A stretch of 64,000 nucleotides of DNA. Origin: Bolinopsis microptera (Eukaryota > Ctenophora > Tentaculata > Lobata > Bolinopsidae). A program made the translations under genes and the position numbers. How positions within the stretch are numbered: position 1 is the stretch's first letter; each line of letters starts with the position of its first letter. The notes below the pieces were generated by a model that was not told the DNA's origin, did not search any database, and saw nothing but the letters and a program-made list of their open reading frames with translations. The DNA lies in the NCBI RefSeq assembly GCF_026151205.1, contig NC_087079.1, positions 18,222,945 through 18,286,944 of the forward strand, written 5' to 3'. Below are positions 9,445 to 20,674 of this stretch, piece after piece.

Positions 9445-12021
9445 CTAACAATCCATGTTGACGCTCTTATAATGGCTCTTAATGGTCCACCACTCGAAGG
9501 TCCTGTTCTTCAGCTCACACACGTTATCTGTCTCCCCGAAGGACACTGCCTGACACCCCTCCGTATCCCTGCAACGTCTCAAACACTCCTCAAAGTGAGC
9601 CACAGTGAGACTTTTGATCGTGTATCCAGGGAACTTCTCCTGCATCAGTCCGCACTGGAGTTGTGAAGGTTCACTGTTGTCACATTCCATGTTCAGACTA
9701 TGGTATCCAGGAGCTACTGTTGGTCCTGAAACTCCCCCTCGTTTATTCTTCAGGTAGCAGCGGTGGGTGGCCTCTTGGAAGGTGACAGCCTGGCAGTTCT
9801 CCGTGTCCCGGCAGTGCTTCACGCACTCTTCAACGTCCGCCACCACCAGGTTCCTCAGGTCACTACCAGCGAAATTTATCCTTTTCCTTAGACACTTCAT
9901 AGTCTCGGTGACTGGTGTGTTGTCACATTCCATGTTTAAACTGTTGTACCCAATATCAACATTGGGTCCGGAGGCTCCTCCTCGGCGGTTCTTGGCGTAG
10001 CATCGTTTGTCAGATACTCTGAAGGAGAAACCCTGGCAACCCTCAGTGTCCTTGCAGATTTTCACGCACGCAGGAACCCCTGTCACTATGGTGTTCCCAA
10101 TGTCACCTCCACTGAAGTTAATTCCATCTCGGAGGCAGTTTAGGTTGTCGATTTTGCTGTTGTCACACTCCATGTTCATGCTCTGAACCCCAGCTGCCAC
10201 TACCGGGACATTGGCTCCACCACGTCGGTTCTTCAGGTAACATCTGAGTTGGTCAGATGAGACTGTGAAGACCACTGCTTTGCAGAGCTCTGTATCCCTG
10301 CAATGTCTCACACATTCCTCCTTGTCCTCCACGACGAAGTTCCTGAGATCAGCTCCTGGGAAGTTAGTGTCATCTCTGATGCAGCCAAGGTTCTTGACGG
10401 CGCTGTTGTCACACTGCAAGTTCATGCTGTTGTGTCCAGCTGCTGCATTAGGTCCTGTGTCACCCCCGGCTTTGTTCCGCAGATAACATCTGTTGTCCGC
10501 AGTTCTGAACGTGACGGCTTTGCAACCCTCTGTATCTTTGCAACGTTTCACGCATTCCTTATCGTCAGTGACTATCAGATTTCCCATATGGGCTCCCGGG
10601 AAATCGAATCCTTTCCTCATGCAGTTAAGGTTCACTTCATTATTGTCACAGTCCAGGTCCATGCTTTTGTGTCCGGGTGATACTGTGGGGTAGTTTCCAC
10701 CGTACTTAGATTTGAGGAAGCACTGGTGGTCAGAGCCTCTGAAGGTGATGGACTTACAAGCCTCTGTATCTTTGCAGTGTTGGATGCACTCCTCAGCCCG
10801 AGCAACCACCACGCTCCTTAGGTCTGCTCCGGAGAACGATATTCCTTCTCTCATGCAGTCGAAATTAGTTATTCGACTCCTGTCGCATTCCAAATTCATG
10901 GCTATATTTTGAGCAGCTGCAACTGGTCCATGACTCCCTCCTCGCCTGTTCTTCAGATGGCAAAGTCCGTCCGTCTCCCTGTAAGATATTGCTTTGCAGT
11001 TCTCCGTGTCTCTGCAGAGAAGGGCACAGTGACTTAGACTTTCAGATTTGAGGTTTCTGGTGTCTGCTCCGTAGTAATAGAAACCGGACCTTTGACAGCG
11101 CTGATCTACGTCGGATCTATCACATTCCATGTTAGAACTAATCCATCCTGCCTCCACGGTGGGTCCTACACTCCCTCCCTCACTAGACTTGAAGTAACAT
11201 CTTTTATCTGAGTGTCTGTAGGAGATAGCCTTGCACGACTCCGATAGCTGACAGTCCCTCACGCAGTCTTCTTTCAAGACGTAGATCTTCGAAAACATTT
11301 CCGCTCCTGGGAAGTTTTTGTCTTCGTGGCCACACGTGGCAAGGACTTCTTCTGGTGTCATTGGTGCCTTTTCTGTGCAGTCGAAACCACAGTTAACTAG
11401 CTTCTTCTCCAATGCGGTGCACTTTTTGACTTCTTTAGCTTTCAGCGGTTTCTTGGCATCTTCACTGTCACATTTATCTATACTTGACTCGAATCCTGTA
11501 AAAATGTTATCCTGAAATTTCTGATTCTGAACTAATATGATCATTACATTTATTTTATAATCTTTCCAAAAACCAAACTAATTTTCGTGGTGGCAGTGAA
11601 TAAGAAATTGATTCCCGTTCAATCTTTTTCTTAGTTGTATTATACTGTACAGTGAAATGTGTAATAAATATTACAAATTTGTGTCCATCAAAATTTGTAG
11701 TTAACTAGATTTTTAGTTAACTGCAATTTTAGTCGAACATTTCACTAATATGTTATTTCACTAAATATATTAAATATGTTGATCGAATCTTCATTAAGGT
11801 ATAATCAATGAATTAATTTTGGTGTGTGAAATATGCTAGAAATAATTTATATTTAAATTTTTACCTTTTTTAAGACATGCTCTGAATGCAGTTTTATCCT
11901 TTTCGCTACATACTGCTGGGCCTTTCGGTTCTTTCGGTCCTTTCGCCTTTCCTCCTCCCTTTTTTCCTCCAACAGTCGCCACAAGAATGGTCAGAAATAA
12001 CACGAGTGCTAGTTTAGTCAT
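9445..12021 (-). CDS. Secreted protein with eight apple/PAN-like domains (two exons)
   Basis: Exon 1 is 11865-12021 and exon 2 is 9445-11495. The donor (AAAAAG|GTAAAA) and acceptor (TTTTACAG|GATTC) join in phase 1 and give a 735-residue protein. Residues 1-19 are a signal peptide (MTKLALVLFLTILVATVGG), followed by a basic Gly/Lys/Pro linker. Eight tandem domains of about 75 residues follow, each with the pattern C...FPGADLRNLVV..EECV..C.DTE.CKAVTFR...RCYLKN..GG...NMECDN. Six or more cysteines per repeat and the C-K-D-T-E-x-C core match apple/PAN domains of plasma-kallikrein or factor XI type, which bind proteins or glycans. No protease or other catalytic domain follows; the protein ends after domain 8. 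Likely extracellular adhesive or matrix role (inference). Confidence 0.87.
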
Positions 12022-13180
12022 CCTGAGATGAAGGTCACGGCTAAAACCGTAATAAAACCTTTAATATACTGAGCTATATTGTGTTCATAGTTAAATCAGA
12101 GTCAGTAAGAGTCAATGAAATGCAGGACTAAATCAGTTTCGGAACTAATCGACATTTAGAATTAGTCGAAATAAGTCGGTCCGAAACTCGTTCGAATCAA
12201 AATGTCAACAAAAGCAATGATGTATGGGGACTTGCCACCCCATGGCAACATTAAAATATATCGACCCTGTTACATCGTTTCCTGTTAATATAAAACTCCG
12301 TTACAAAATGAACTGGGATCTGGCAATACTACACCTTAGTTCGATAAAATATGATAAAGTAATGTATAACTAGACTTATGTAAAAGTCTGAAAGAATATA
12401 GAAAACAAAATAATATAATGCTTGAAAGCTAAATAATAAACTGCGAGAGAGTAGTTAACGTGATATAAAACATTAAAGATAATATAGTTCGTGGAATGTT
12501 TTGCCTCGTGTGGCGTATACAAAAATAACCGGGTATATCAAACGGGGGAAATAGCAAAACTTTCCCTCATTCAACAATTTTGAAAACTTAAACGAAGTGG
12601 GGAGATTAAGTGCTTAACTAAGTTAAAGTATAAAAGTAGTTGTGTTGCTATTTTGACATGGTTTGGATCGGGCGGAGGTCCAGAACCTGGCGAACCGTTA
12701 TCTGACACACGTAACACAGGGCACTGGGCGTGAATAAGCTACGTTTTAAATAAATTATGGAGAAACAGTAAATTTGAACTAATGCCTACGTCAAACCGCA
12801 TGAAGCGTCGGAATTATGAAATTCACTCTTTGTCATCTCAGCTCGATAATAACAATGAAAATTTTATGTCGTCGACTCTTTTATTTATGGCACTAAACAG
12901 TTCCACCTGTGTTAATTCAATGTCAAACCGCATGAAGCATCGAAATTCAGGAGTTAACACGTCTATATCATTTATATTTGATAAAAACAATGAAAGTTTT
13001 ACTCTGAAAGTTTTACAATGAAAGTTTTACAGTGAAAGTTTTACTCATATAATATCAAGTATGTTGCCCTATACTACTACTCTGCGCTCTATACTACTAC
13101 TATGCGCTCTCCTCCGAGCGTGCTGATTCACTAAACACTCTGAGTCTGAGTTACCTGGCTACCCGACTACCATGAGCCTG
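12022..13180. other. Intergenic, promoter side of the apple/PAN gene
   Basis: No gene is credible. A partial direct duplication lies at 12788-12880 and 12922-13010, both containing AAACCGCATGAAGC and AACAATGAAA. The same two motifs recur at 24365-24440, so this is a dispersed repeat. Short runs of GAAAGTTTTAC (about 13005-13045) form a three-copy tandem. Confidence 0.5.
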
Positions 13181-13192
13181 AATCCTGATGTT

Positions 13193-13260
13193 CATAAACA
13201 TAAACATAAACATAAAGATTCGGCCGAATGACAGGCTGAGCGCCGCCCAGTAAACTTTGA
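13193..13260. repeat. (CATAAA)n microsatellite plus dispersed repeat tail
   Basis: Four CATAAA units are followed by AGATTCGGCCGAATGACAGG and CTGAGCGCCGCCCAG. Closely similar text occurs at 49301-49345 (inverted) and 50313-50350, and the CATAAA run recurs at 31851-31880. This is therefore part of a dispersed repeat family. It has no coding potential. Confidence 0.6.
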
Positions 13261-13601
13261 GATTTTCTAAAACATCCCGGTCCCCGGTTCCCCTGACAGT
13301 TGAAACCAACTTCAATCGAATTATTTTTGAACACTGAGTGAACCCTCATGACATGGGATTAGAATGCTACCCGACGAGTTATCAGCGAACAACTCTTTTG
13401 GTCACGTGACACAGCCATATGAGGCCATATGAGGAAGTAGACACAATTTCTCGTTAGGGTTGAGTTAAGGATTGTGTTAGAGTAAGGATCAGAGTAGAGG
13501 GTTTGGGTTTTAAATTGTTCTTCATAGCCATTACATTCAAAAAACGTATTGAATTTCGAGCGTGATAATCCAGTGTAAAGTGATTTGTCATCATCCTTAC
13601 T

Positions 13602-13872
13602 GATTGTCCCTACTGATCATCCCTACTGATCATCCCTACTGATCATCCCTACTGATCATCCCTACTGATCATCCCTATTTGATTTATTTAAGATATTATG
13701 TTCTTTTTATTGTTTGGTTGTATAACTTTCATTTAACTGATTGGGATCTGACACATGTAATTTTGTAATGTTCTTTCTAATTTCTAATTCTAATTCTAAT
13801 TCTAATTCTAATTTCTAATTCTAATTTCTAATTCTAATTTCTAATTCTAATTTCCCTACTGATCATCCCTAC
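13602..13872. repeat. 13-bp CCCTACTGATCAT array and (TCTAAT)n-type array
   Basis: About six units of CCCTACTGATCAT run from 13602 to 13675, and one or two reappear at 13854-13872. Between them, 13779-13853 is a TTCTAAT/TCTAAT microsatellite. The same unit on both sides suggests the second repeat grew inside the first. Confidence 0.85.
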
Positions 13873-14596
13873 TTTACTGATCGTAATATACTTATAGATG
13901 TGAATTAGATGGTGAGGCATGTTTTTGACACGTGACAAAAATTAAGCACTGTTGACCAATCAAACCCCTAGTAAATCAATGTCACGTGTCAAAAACATAT
14001 GCAGCTGACAGCTCACCTCCCAACCAGAATCCATGCCATGGCCATGCCCATATCTGTATAAGTATACTTAAGGCCCCTTCCAGCCATTGCCACCTGCCAC
14101 CTAATTTGGCAGGTTTTACATTAAGACTGATAATCAATTTGAAGTCTTAAAATGATTCCTGCAAAATTAACCGAAAACCTGCCTATTTATCGTATTCGTG
14201 CAGAGATTTATCTCACGTAATTATTTAATCGAGTTGTTGATTTATAGAAAAGCCTGCAAAATTAACACAAAACCTGCCTCACCTTTCACCTACTCTCGGC
14301 AGGTTTGCTCTATTTTGGCAGGTTTTCCGTTAAATATAAAGTCGAATGCTGCAGATTTAACGCAAATCCTGCGTAAGTTGAGATAATTTGAATCAACTTG
14401 TGGCGTGATTAAACCTATATTGGCAGGGGTTTTGGATAATTTGAGTGTACAATGTGGAATACTGTAATGATCGTATAACCTTATTACTAGGTAGGGTGTA
14501 GGACTGAGACTTGGTTTGTGCAAAGCTACAGAAGTACAGAATGCTACATGCCTACATGGCTCTATAGTTTATACTTTTATACATGCAGTCACTAGT

Positions 14597-14693
14597 CAGT
14601 GGCGAAACGACCGCCCGACACTCCGGCAACCCCTGCTATGCGGAAGGGGATGGGGGGGTGCAGCTGCAGCCTCTTAGGTACGTTTCGCCACTG
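14597..14693. mobile_element. 97-bp inverted-repeat fragment, hAT-like ends
   Basis: CAGTGGCGAAAC at the left and GTTTCGCCACTG at the right form 12-bp TIRs, one base interrupted. CAGTGGCG-type termini are common in hAT elements (family knowledge). I could not see an 8-bp target duplication, so assignment is weak. Confidence 0.5.
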
Positions 14694-14748
14694 CATATTA
14701 TCCACTGTTACCAACACGGGGTCTATGATAAGTTTGAGTATAAAAGTA

Positions 14749-15515
14749 CAGGGTGGGCCAAAAGTCAGTGTGCAAACGTTGGCCTTAATAGCTCAGTCAC
14801 TGAGTGCCCAATTGAAATACTTCCTTCTGGTATGACTTAGTACCACCACTGGTTCGAGGAATTTGTCAACTCGAAAAATATTCGCGTTCATTTTTTTCAA
14901 ATGGAGGTTCATTTTCACATTTTTTTGATAGTTTGGATAATCGGATCAAGCTAAATGTTATTGAATTGTGTTTGGCCATTCGAATTACGTTTGCCCTGAA
15001 AGAATGAGAGTTCTAGCTTCTCAGATGACCGAGATATGAAGCATAACAAGCTTGTTCATTACGTGTGATCAGGTGATTGGTTTACCTAATCACGTGATAA
15101 GGTGACCCCGTTAACTACCCCGTTAAACATTATGGGAATTGTTAAGGGTGCCCAATTAAGGTGTCGTGTCACGGTGTCACATAATCACCCAGTCAATTTG
15201 TTAACGAGATACACAAAATGCTTGTTAACTTCGTCATTTCTAATTTGTTTTGCCTCATTTTTTCAGATCATATGCAACATTTGATAATCTACCGTCTCTA
15301 AAAAAAATTAGGCGTTCAGGATTTTCAGAGAAAACAATATAGGTGTTTTAATATTGAATGGGCGTGGTCTAAAATATTCGAATTTTCAAATTTTGACGAC
15401 GGAATCCTCGAACCAGTAAGTACAGTATGCCATCTGCAAAGCAACAGCTCTCAAATATAAAACTCAGCGGAGGTATAAGACCCAACGTTTGCACACTGAC
15501 TTTTGGCCCACCCTG
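14749..15515. mobile_element. Tc1/mariner-type MITE (767 bp)
   Basis: Perfect 34-bp terminal inverted repeats start CAGGGTGGGCCAAAAGTCAG. The element is flanked on both sides by TA (14747-14748 and 15516-15517), the target used by Tc1/mariner transposons. The interior has no transposase and includes a second inner inverted pair around CTGGTTCGAGGA (14854) and TCCTCGAACCAG (15406). Perfect ends suggest recent movement. Confidence 0.9.
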
Positions 15516-15855
15516 TATAAAAACCGATTATTGGAAAATAACTGTTTGCTTAACTTCAGTTCTTAGGTTGCCATTTTTAGATTAGATTGCTATGTTCTTA
15601 AGTAGTGAGGACAGCACTTTTTCAGTTGCAGTGCCTCTACCTGTTCATTGTTCACATTGTAAGATTTAGTGAATGAAGTGATTCTGAAAGAATCTTCAAT
15701 TACAATTAATATAATAGTTATAAATATGCAGTTATTTTCAGATTATGAGATATTTGATCGGAAATTTGTCACACGTTAAAGTGACACTTAATAAGTTGGA
15801 CCTTAATCGAAATTCGTATTCACGAATTGGAAATAGCTCGTACCTACTATAATTT

Positions 15856-15900
15856 ATAGGTTGACCTCCCACATATGCTCTAAGTGGGAGGTCAACCTAT
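15856..15900. repeat. Perfect 17-bp hairpin
   Basis: ATAGGTTGACCTCCCAC and its exact reverse complement are separated by 11 bases. Flanking AATTT/AAATT extends the symmetry weakly. It could be a remnant of a foldback element or a structured RNA; nothing in the surroundings decides. Confidence 0.85.
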
Positions 15901-16387
15901 AACTCAAATTATTGCTATTTACCAATATTAATTGATCACTGATGTGGCACTTTCAGCGGAAAATTAGTAATAGAAAGCGGACAAACCAGTTTTGGTGAAG
16001 GATGTATATCTTATACTCTTATAGTAGTTGTACACTGTACAGCAATGCTAAGGTAATGAGGTAATGCTGTAATGGGACTACTGCGGACCCTCTACCGGCC
16101 AAACATATTATCTCATTATTGAAGGGTGTAGACTGTAATATAGATGTAAGAACTTGCTAAATTGGGAGGTGACTGTTTTAAAATGATCAGATGCTTGCTT
16201 ACTAACTTATTAAGAATGAGAGGTGATAGTGATTTACTTTATCTTGACAGGACAGTTAAGTATTTAAGCTTAAGAAACCACGTGGAGCTAAACGGTGCAA
16301 GTGATATAATACTTGAAAATTGACCCCCCCCCCCCCCCCCCCGACAATTGACCAAACAAATATATTTATTATACTAACCCTAACAGT

Positions 16388-17452
16388 AACCCGATTGGGC
16401 GACATCTGTCCGACAGCGACATCTGTCCGACAGCCGAATTGGGGATTTCGGACAGATTTCGCTGTCGGACAGGAGTCGTTTTTGGCGACATCTGTCCGAA
16501 TTTCGGATCATATTGTAATTTCGGTTCACATTCGTATTTCACAAACTCACGGGTAATTTCGTGACGTTGCTCCCATTGTTCGAATGCTGATTTGATCCAT
16601 TGAGATCTGATCCATCGATACGTGACTGACTATTTAAGGACAGGATTGTGCTAGCCGTACACTAACAAGCTGTCGATCACATCACAGGACACAGCCTACA
16701 TGAGTACATATAGGATAGCAGCCGTATGGAGATCAGTTATCGCAATCCACAATGGCAACCAATCTTCAGTAAACAGACCCAGATCTGCAGTAAACAGACC
16801 CGAGAGATCTGGAAACGCTATCCATTCCTGCAAACTAAATCCTCTCTACCGACAACAGTCCAATGATGCTCTGGGACTCTGGATGGGACGAACAGACTCG
16901 TCGATCATTCCTTTGGGGGACTCCTAAGAACGCAGATCATATGGTGGACGCGGAGCATTGCGTAGTCAACGCCCAACGGTACCTTCAAATCCGCACCTAA
17001 TCTCTTCCATCAGCTCTTCACAGTCCACGGACTCTTCCCTGACGGCTGGCACCTCCCCCTCTTCTAAGGACTCATTCCTGGAAAATCGACGACCCTCTAC
17101 CGCAACATGTTCGAGGAGATAGACACCTGGGCTTCTGAGGCCTTGGGGCTACCAACCACAATACATTCTCATGGACTACGAGCTCGCCATTCACAACGCA
17201 GTTGCTTCATGCCTGCCTGCTTAGGTCGAAAATAAACTAGTAGTAGTAGTACACTATGGCTCAGATCATATCTCAAATTGGCAATGTTTCGTATTCAAAT
17301 TAACAGTTCAGATCACGTCTCTAATTGGAAATGTGTTGTATTGAAATCAGATCACAATTTCGGACAAATGTCGTTTTTTCTGGTACCCTGAGTCGGACAG
17401 ATGTCGCTGTCGGACAGATGTCGCTGACAGGAGTCGTGTTACCCAGTAACCC
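16388..17452. mobile_element. Mutator-like (MULE) element with inverted ends
   Basis: Both ends carry GCGACATCTGTCCGACA in doubled form, at 16405-16440 on the left and inverted at 17383-17432 on the right. More distant similarity continues inward (TTTCGGACA, GATCATATTG/TGATCACAATTT). Between them lies a broken transposase gene. Telomere-like text touches both outer edges (ACCCTAACAGTAACCC at left, the long array at right), so the element may have inserted into or captured such repeats. Confidence 0.6.
16730..17222 (+). pseudogene. Degenerate MULE transposase
   Basis: Reading the plus strand with frame changes, 16979-17062 gives GTFKSAPNLFHQLFTVHG then LFPDGWHLPL. A stop follows, then GLIPGKSTTLYRNMFEEID, and after a frameshift MDYELAIHNAVASCLPA (about 17171-17222). 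DGTF...P..F.QL.T.HG, then LP/GK...Y..., then a D.E.A....A motif is the MULE transposase core in animals and plants (family knowledge). At least one internal stop and one frameshift make it inactive. The N-terminal limit is uncertain. Confidence 0.75.
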
Positions 17453-17690
17453 TAACCCTGACCCTAACCCTGACCCTGACCCTAACCCTAACCCTAACCC
17501 TAACCCTGACCCTGACCCTGACCCTAACCCTGACCCTAACCCTAACCCTGACCCTAACCCTGACCCTAACCCTAACCCTGACCCTAACCCTGACCCTAAC
17601 CCTGACCCTAACCCTGACCCTAACCCTGACCCTAACCCTGACCCTAACCCTGACCCTAACCCTGACCCTAACCCTTACCCTAACCCTGAA
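17445..17690. repeat. Interstitial telomere-like array (CCCTAA/CCCTGA)n
   Basis: About 40 hexamers in which CCCTAA alternates, often strictly, with CCCTGA. Its long ORF (Pro-Asn-Pro-Asp repeats) is an accident of the repeat. The animal telomere unit is CCCTAA/TTAGGG. The array lies within the interior of a TIR element, so it is not a chromosome end here. Confidence 0.9.
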
Positions 17691-17700
17691 TTGACCCCAG

Positions 17701-17756
17701 TGTAATTACATGGGGGGTCAATTGTCGGGGGTAGATTGCATCAGGGGGTCATTTGT

Positions 17757-17787
<31 letters not shown>

Positions 17788-17800
17788 AGGGGGTCAATTG
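17701..17800. repeat. Poly-G tract with GGGGTCAATTG motifs
   Basis: A run of about 29 G with one A, bordered by GGGGGGTCAATTGTCGGGGG and GGGGGTCAATTG. The mirror of this (TTGACCCCCC...CCGACAATTG) lies at 16320-16352 on the other side of the MULE, forming an outer inverted pair. Confidence 0.8.
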
Positions 17801-18611
17801 TTGCGGTACCGTACTATATAAGTATATAGCGTACTATACCTATTACCTCTCATTTGGAGATTCAGTGCCATGGTTGTCAGCTTTTTATCAACTCCGGCCA
17901 ATTTCTTGACTGCGCTAATCAACTCGGTTTTATTGACTTTTAGTTTTGGTGCCAAATAAGCAAAATTCCAAATAACTTAAGAACTTAAAAGAAAGATAAA
18001 AGAAACCTGCCAATTTATAAATTTAACGCTGCCATAATAAGATTATAGCATTATAATCTATTTGGCATGGATTGATAATTTTATAACAAATCCTGCAAAG
18101 TTAATGGAAAACCTGCCGATTTAACTTTATCACTGCCGTAATCTATCCGGCAAGGATTGATAATTTTATAAAAAATCCTGCCAAGTTAATGGAAAACCTG
18201 CCGATTTAACTTTATCACTGCCGTAATCCATCCGGAAAGGATTGATAATTTTATAGCAAATCCTGCCAAGTTAATAGAAAACCTGCCAAATAACAAATAC
18301 CTGCGCTGTTGATGCAGGATCACTAGTTAATTAGGCAGGTTTTGACATAAAAAATTAAGAGAAAACCTGCGGATTTAGTGTAATATACTGCTGATCTGGA
18401 CAGGGTAAATTAGATTACTAGGCAGGAGTGGTAATTTCGCAGTCTTCGCTATTAACTGGGCAGGTTTTAGGTTAAATTCGCAGTGGCAATGGCTGGAAGG
18501 GGCCTTACTTATAGCCCATTAAATAAAACAGCAAAAGTTAAGTTTCACCATGTGTTGCTGTTTATGTTAGAGTCACTAAATGATTTACTAAACTGCAAAA
18601 TTCAACGATAA

Positions 18612-18733
18612 TACAGCGTTCCACCTCTATAACGCGGTTTTTGGGAAAGATTGAGCGTACAAAATCTACAAATACTGTATCTATACAGATACTGTACCTA
18701 CTGAACAGAGGACCGCGTTATAACGGGGTCACT
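18612..18733. repeat. Short inverted-repeat unit with CGCGTTATAACG ends
   Basis: CCTCTATAACGCGGTTTTTG at the left faces CCGCGTTATAACGGGGT at the right. A similar text (CCGCGTTATAACGAG) occurs alone near 37596. Probably a small MITE remnant. Confidence 0.45.
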
Positions 18734-19330
18734 TATCTTTGTGCTAAAATCAGCTCTCAGCTCTGACGTGCCATGCGCCATATCATATAGCATCATATGA
18801 ACGAAATGAACGAGAGGGCAGGATTTTATTTCGTTCCATAACAGTGCTGGCAAGCACGAGCGTTGTCTTTATTGGGGGTATACTATGTAACCCCTTTACT
18901 ATTGTACCCCCTTTGGTACACGTCGGGAGCCTCTTTCGTGCACGCGAAGCGTGCACTCCGGCAGGAGTTTTTCAGGCATTAAGACTCATCGGAAGTCGTT
19001 CAGCAGATTTATTTTTAGTTCAAAACATTCTAATTTGATGTCAAAGATGACAGAAATAAGAAATAGTTATGTGGAGATTTTTAAGAAATTTGCATAAAAT
19101 ACGCGCCAGCACTGTTATACGAAATTCGGTAAAAAACCCGAAATCGCCATATTCAGGTGCCTTAAAAACCACGTTAAAATTGAGTTAGAGATCTGAAACT
19201 TTGCAAGGCGTCTAAACGTTGACCAAATCGACTGCAAAAAAAGTTTCAAGTTTCAGGAGCATCGGGAAATGGGTTTTCTAGAACCCCTGTTTTACGACAG
19301 ATTGTCGGGATATATACATATATACATACA

Positions 19331-19662
19331 TTTGACCAAAACCCATAATCATGGGTAGAGTGTACCGCTGCCAGTGTCTCTCTTTTCCAAACAAAAGGAA
19401 ATGATATTAATTTGAGGAACCGTCCGCTAATGCAAATTGAAACCGAGAATGAAATCGGTCGCTCGCTTTTCCCATTCATTCACGGCTTACGAATTGTAAT
19501 AAAGCTTATTAAATGGGATCGGAAAAGCGAGCGACCGATTTCATTCTCGGTTTCAATTTGCATTAGCGGACGGTTCCTCAAATTAATATCATTTCCTTTT
19601 GTTTGGAAAAGAGAGACACTGGCAGCGGTACACTCTACCCATGATTATGGGTTTTGGTCAAA
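19331..19662. repeat. Foldback hairpin, about 140-bp arms (family C)
   Basis: From TTTGACCAAAACCCATAATC to its reverse complement at 19662, the two arms match almost base for base except for a short indel near 19515. They are separated by about 40 bp. Transcription from either side would give a long near-perfect RNA hairpin. Confidence 0.9.
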
Positions 19663-20674
19663 TATCATCTCTTTTTGATTATAATGTCAGGATAATTTAC
19701 ACAGTCGAAACTTCATTAATAAGGAGGTAATTTCAACGATTTCGAAATTCTGCCTTTGAAAACGTTTCCTTGTGTTTAGGTAGGTATATCTGTCGATAAC
19801 CGACTGAATATGGCACTTTTTACTCATTCAATTTGGCATTAAATTCATATATAATGCCATTTAAATATCGTGGAAAGCAGAATATATTCGAAATCACGAA
19901 TGAGCAAAATTCTCACCTTTCGCACGTGCAATCTTTGAGCGGACGTTGCATGCGCATACAATATTGAATCACCGTAAATTTTTGCATAGTGGTATTTAAT
20001 ATATAGTTTGATAAGCATGAAAAGTTTCAGAAGATTTCAAAAAGAACTTGGATCACAAGGGGACTCCAAAGTTGATAAAAATCGTGAAAATCAAAATTTT
20101 TAGTGATTTTAGCTATTTTAAATCAATTTGGGCGTGTCCCCACGTGTGCAACTTTTCGATTTTTAACTTTAAAACTAGCCTATAACACAATTTACACCTT
20201 TAAGAAGCAAAATTGAGCTCCACAACCCAAGGGATGGCCCAACACCAGAGAATACTAATTCACAACTTTTGTGTTTTTATAAAATTATTCTTTAAAAAAG
20301 CACTAACTTCAATAGCAAATATCTTTATGAAGGAGCAAGGTAGGAAACTTTTCCGGTAGATTTTCGGAATGCTTGAACAATTATCTAAGGTAAAAATGTC
20401 CTCAGATTTTGAATATAATTACTCCTTAATGGTGTAAATCGATTTTAAAATTTCTTACTTTGTCAAAAATCAAGTTTTAAAAACACTTAATTTGATGACG
20501 TCATCAAGTGATGATGACGACGTTAAATTATTTTTCAATACAATGTTAACTGAAGTTTAAACGATTATATTTAAAACCTGTGGTTCGAGATGACTGTATC
20601 GTTTATACTTTTGGATCTACGGACACTTAATTGTAGGCTACAATTGACTGCCAAAGCGTCTATACATACATATA

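Larger units (their letters stand above)
14070..18506. mobile_element. 4.4-kb TIR element (family D) with nested insertions
   Basis: The ends are inverted copies of AAGGCCCCTTCCAGCCATTG (14070 on, and 18506 back), flanked by a 4-bp direct repeat ACTT (14066-14069 and 18507-18510). Inside both ends are many copies of AACCTGCC and GGCAGGTTTT in both orientations, a typical subterminal repeat pattern. The middle is filled by other elements: a 97-bp CAGTGGCG unit, a mariner-type MITE, a palindrome, a broken MULE and a telomere-like array. No transposase belonging to the outer element is visible. Confidence 0.7.

Noticed and set aside
10265..10912. Plus-strand ORFs opposite the apple/PAN gene
   Set aside because: Periodic shadows of the eight repeats on the coding minus strand.
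17325..17705. Pro-Asn-Pro-Asp repeat protein
   Set aside because: Translation of the CCCTAA/CCCTGA array; no unique coding sequence around it.
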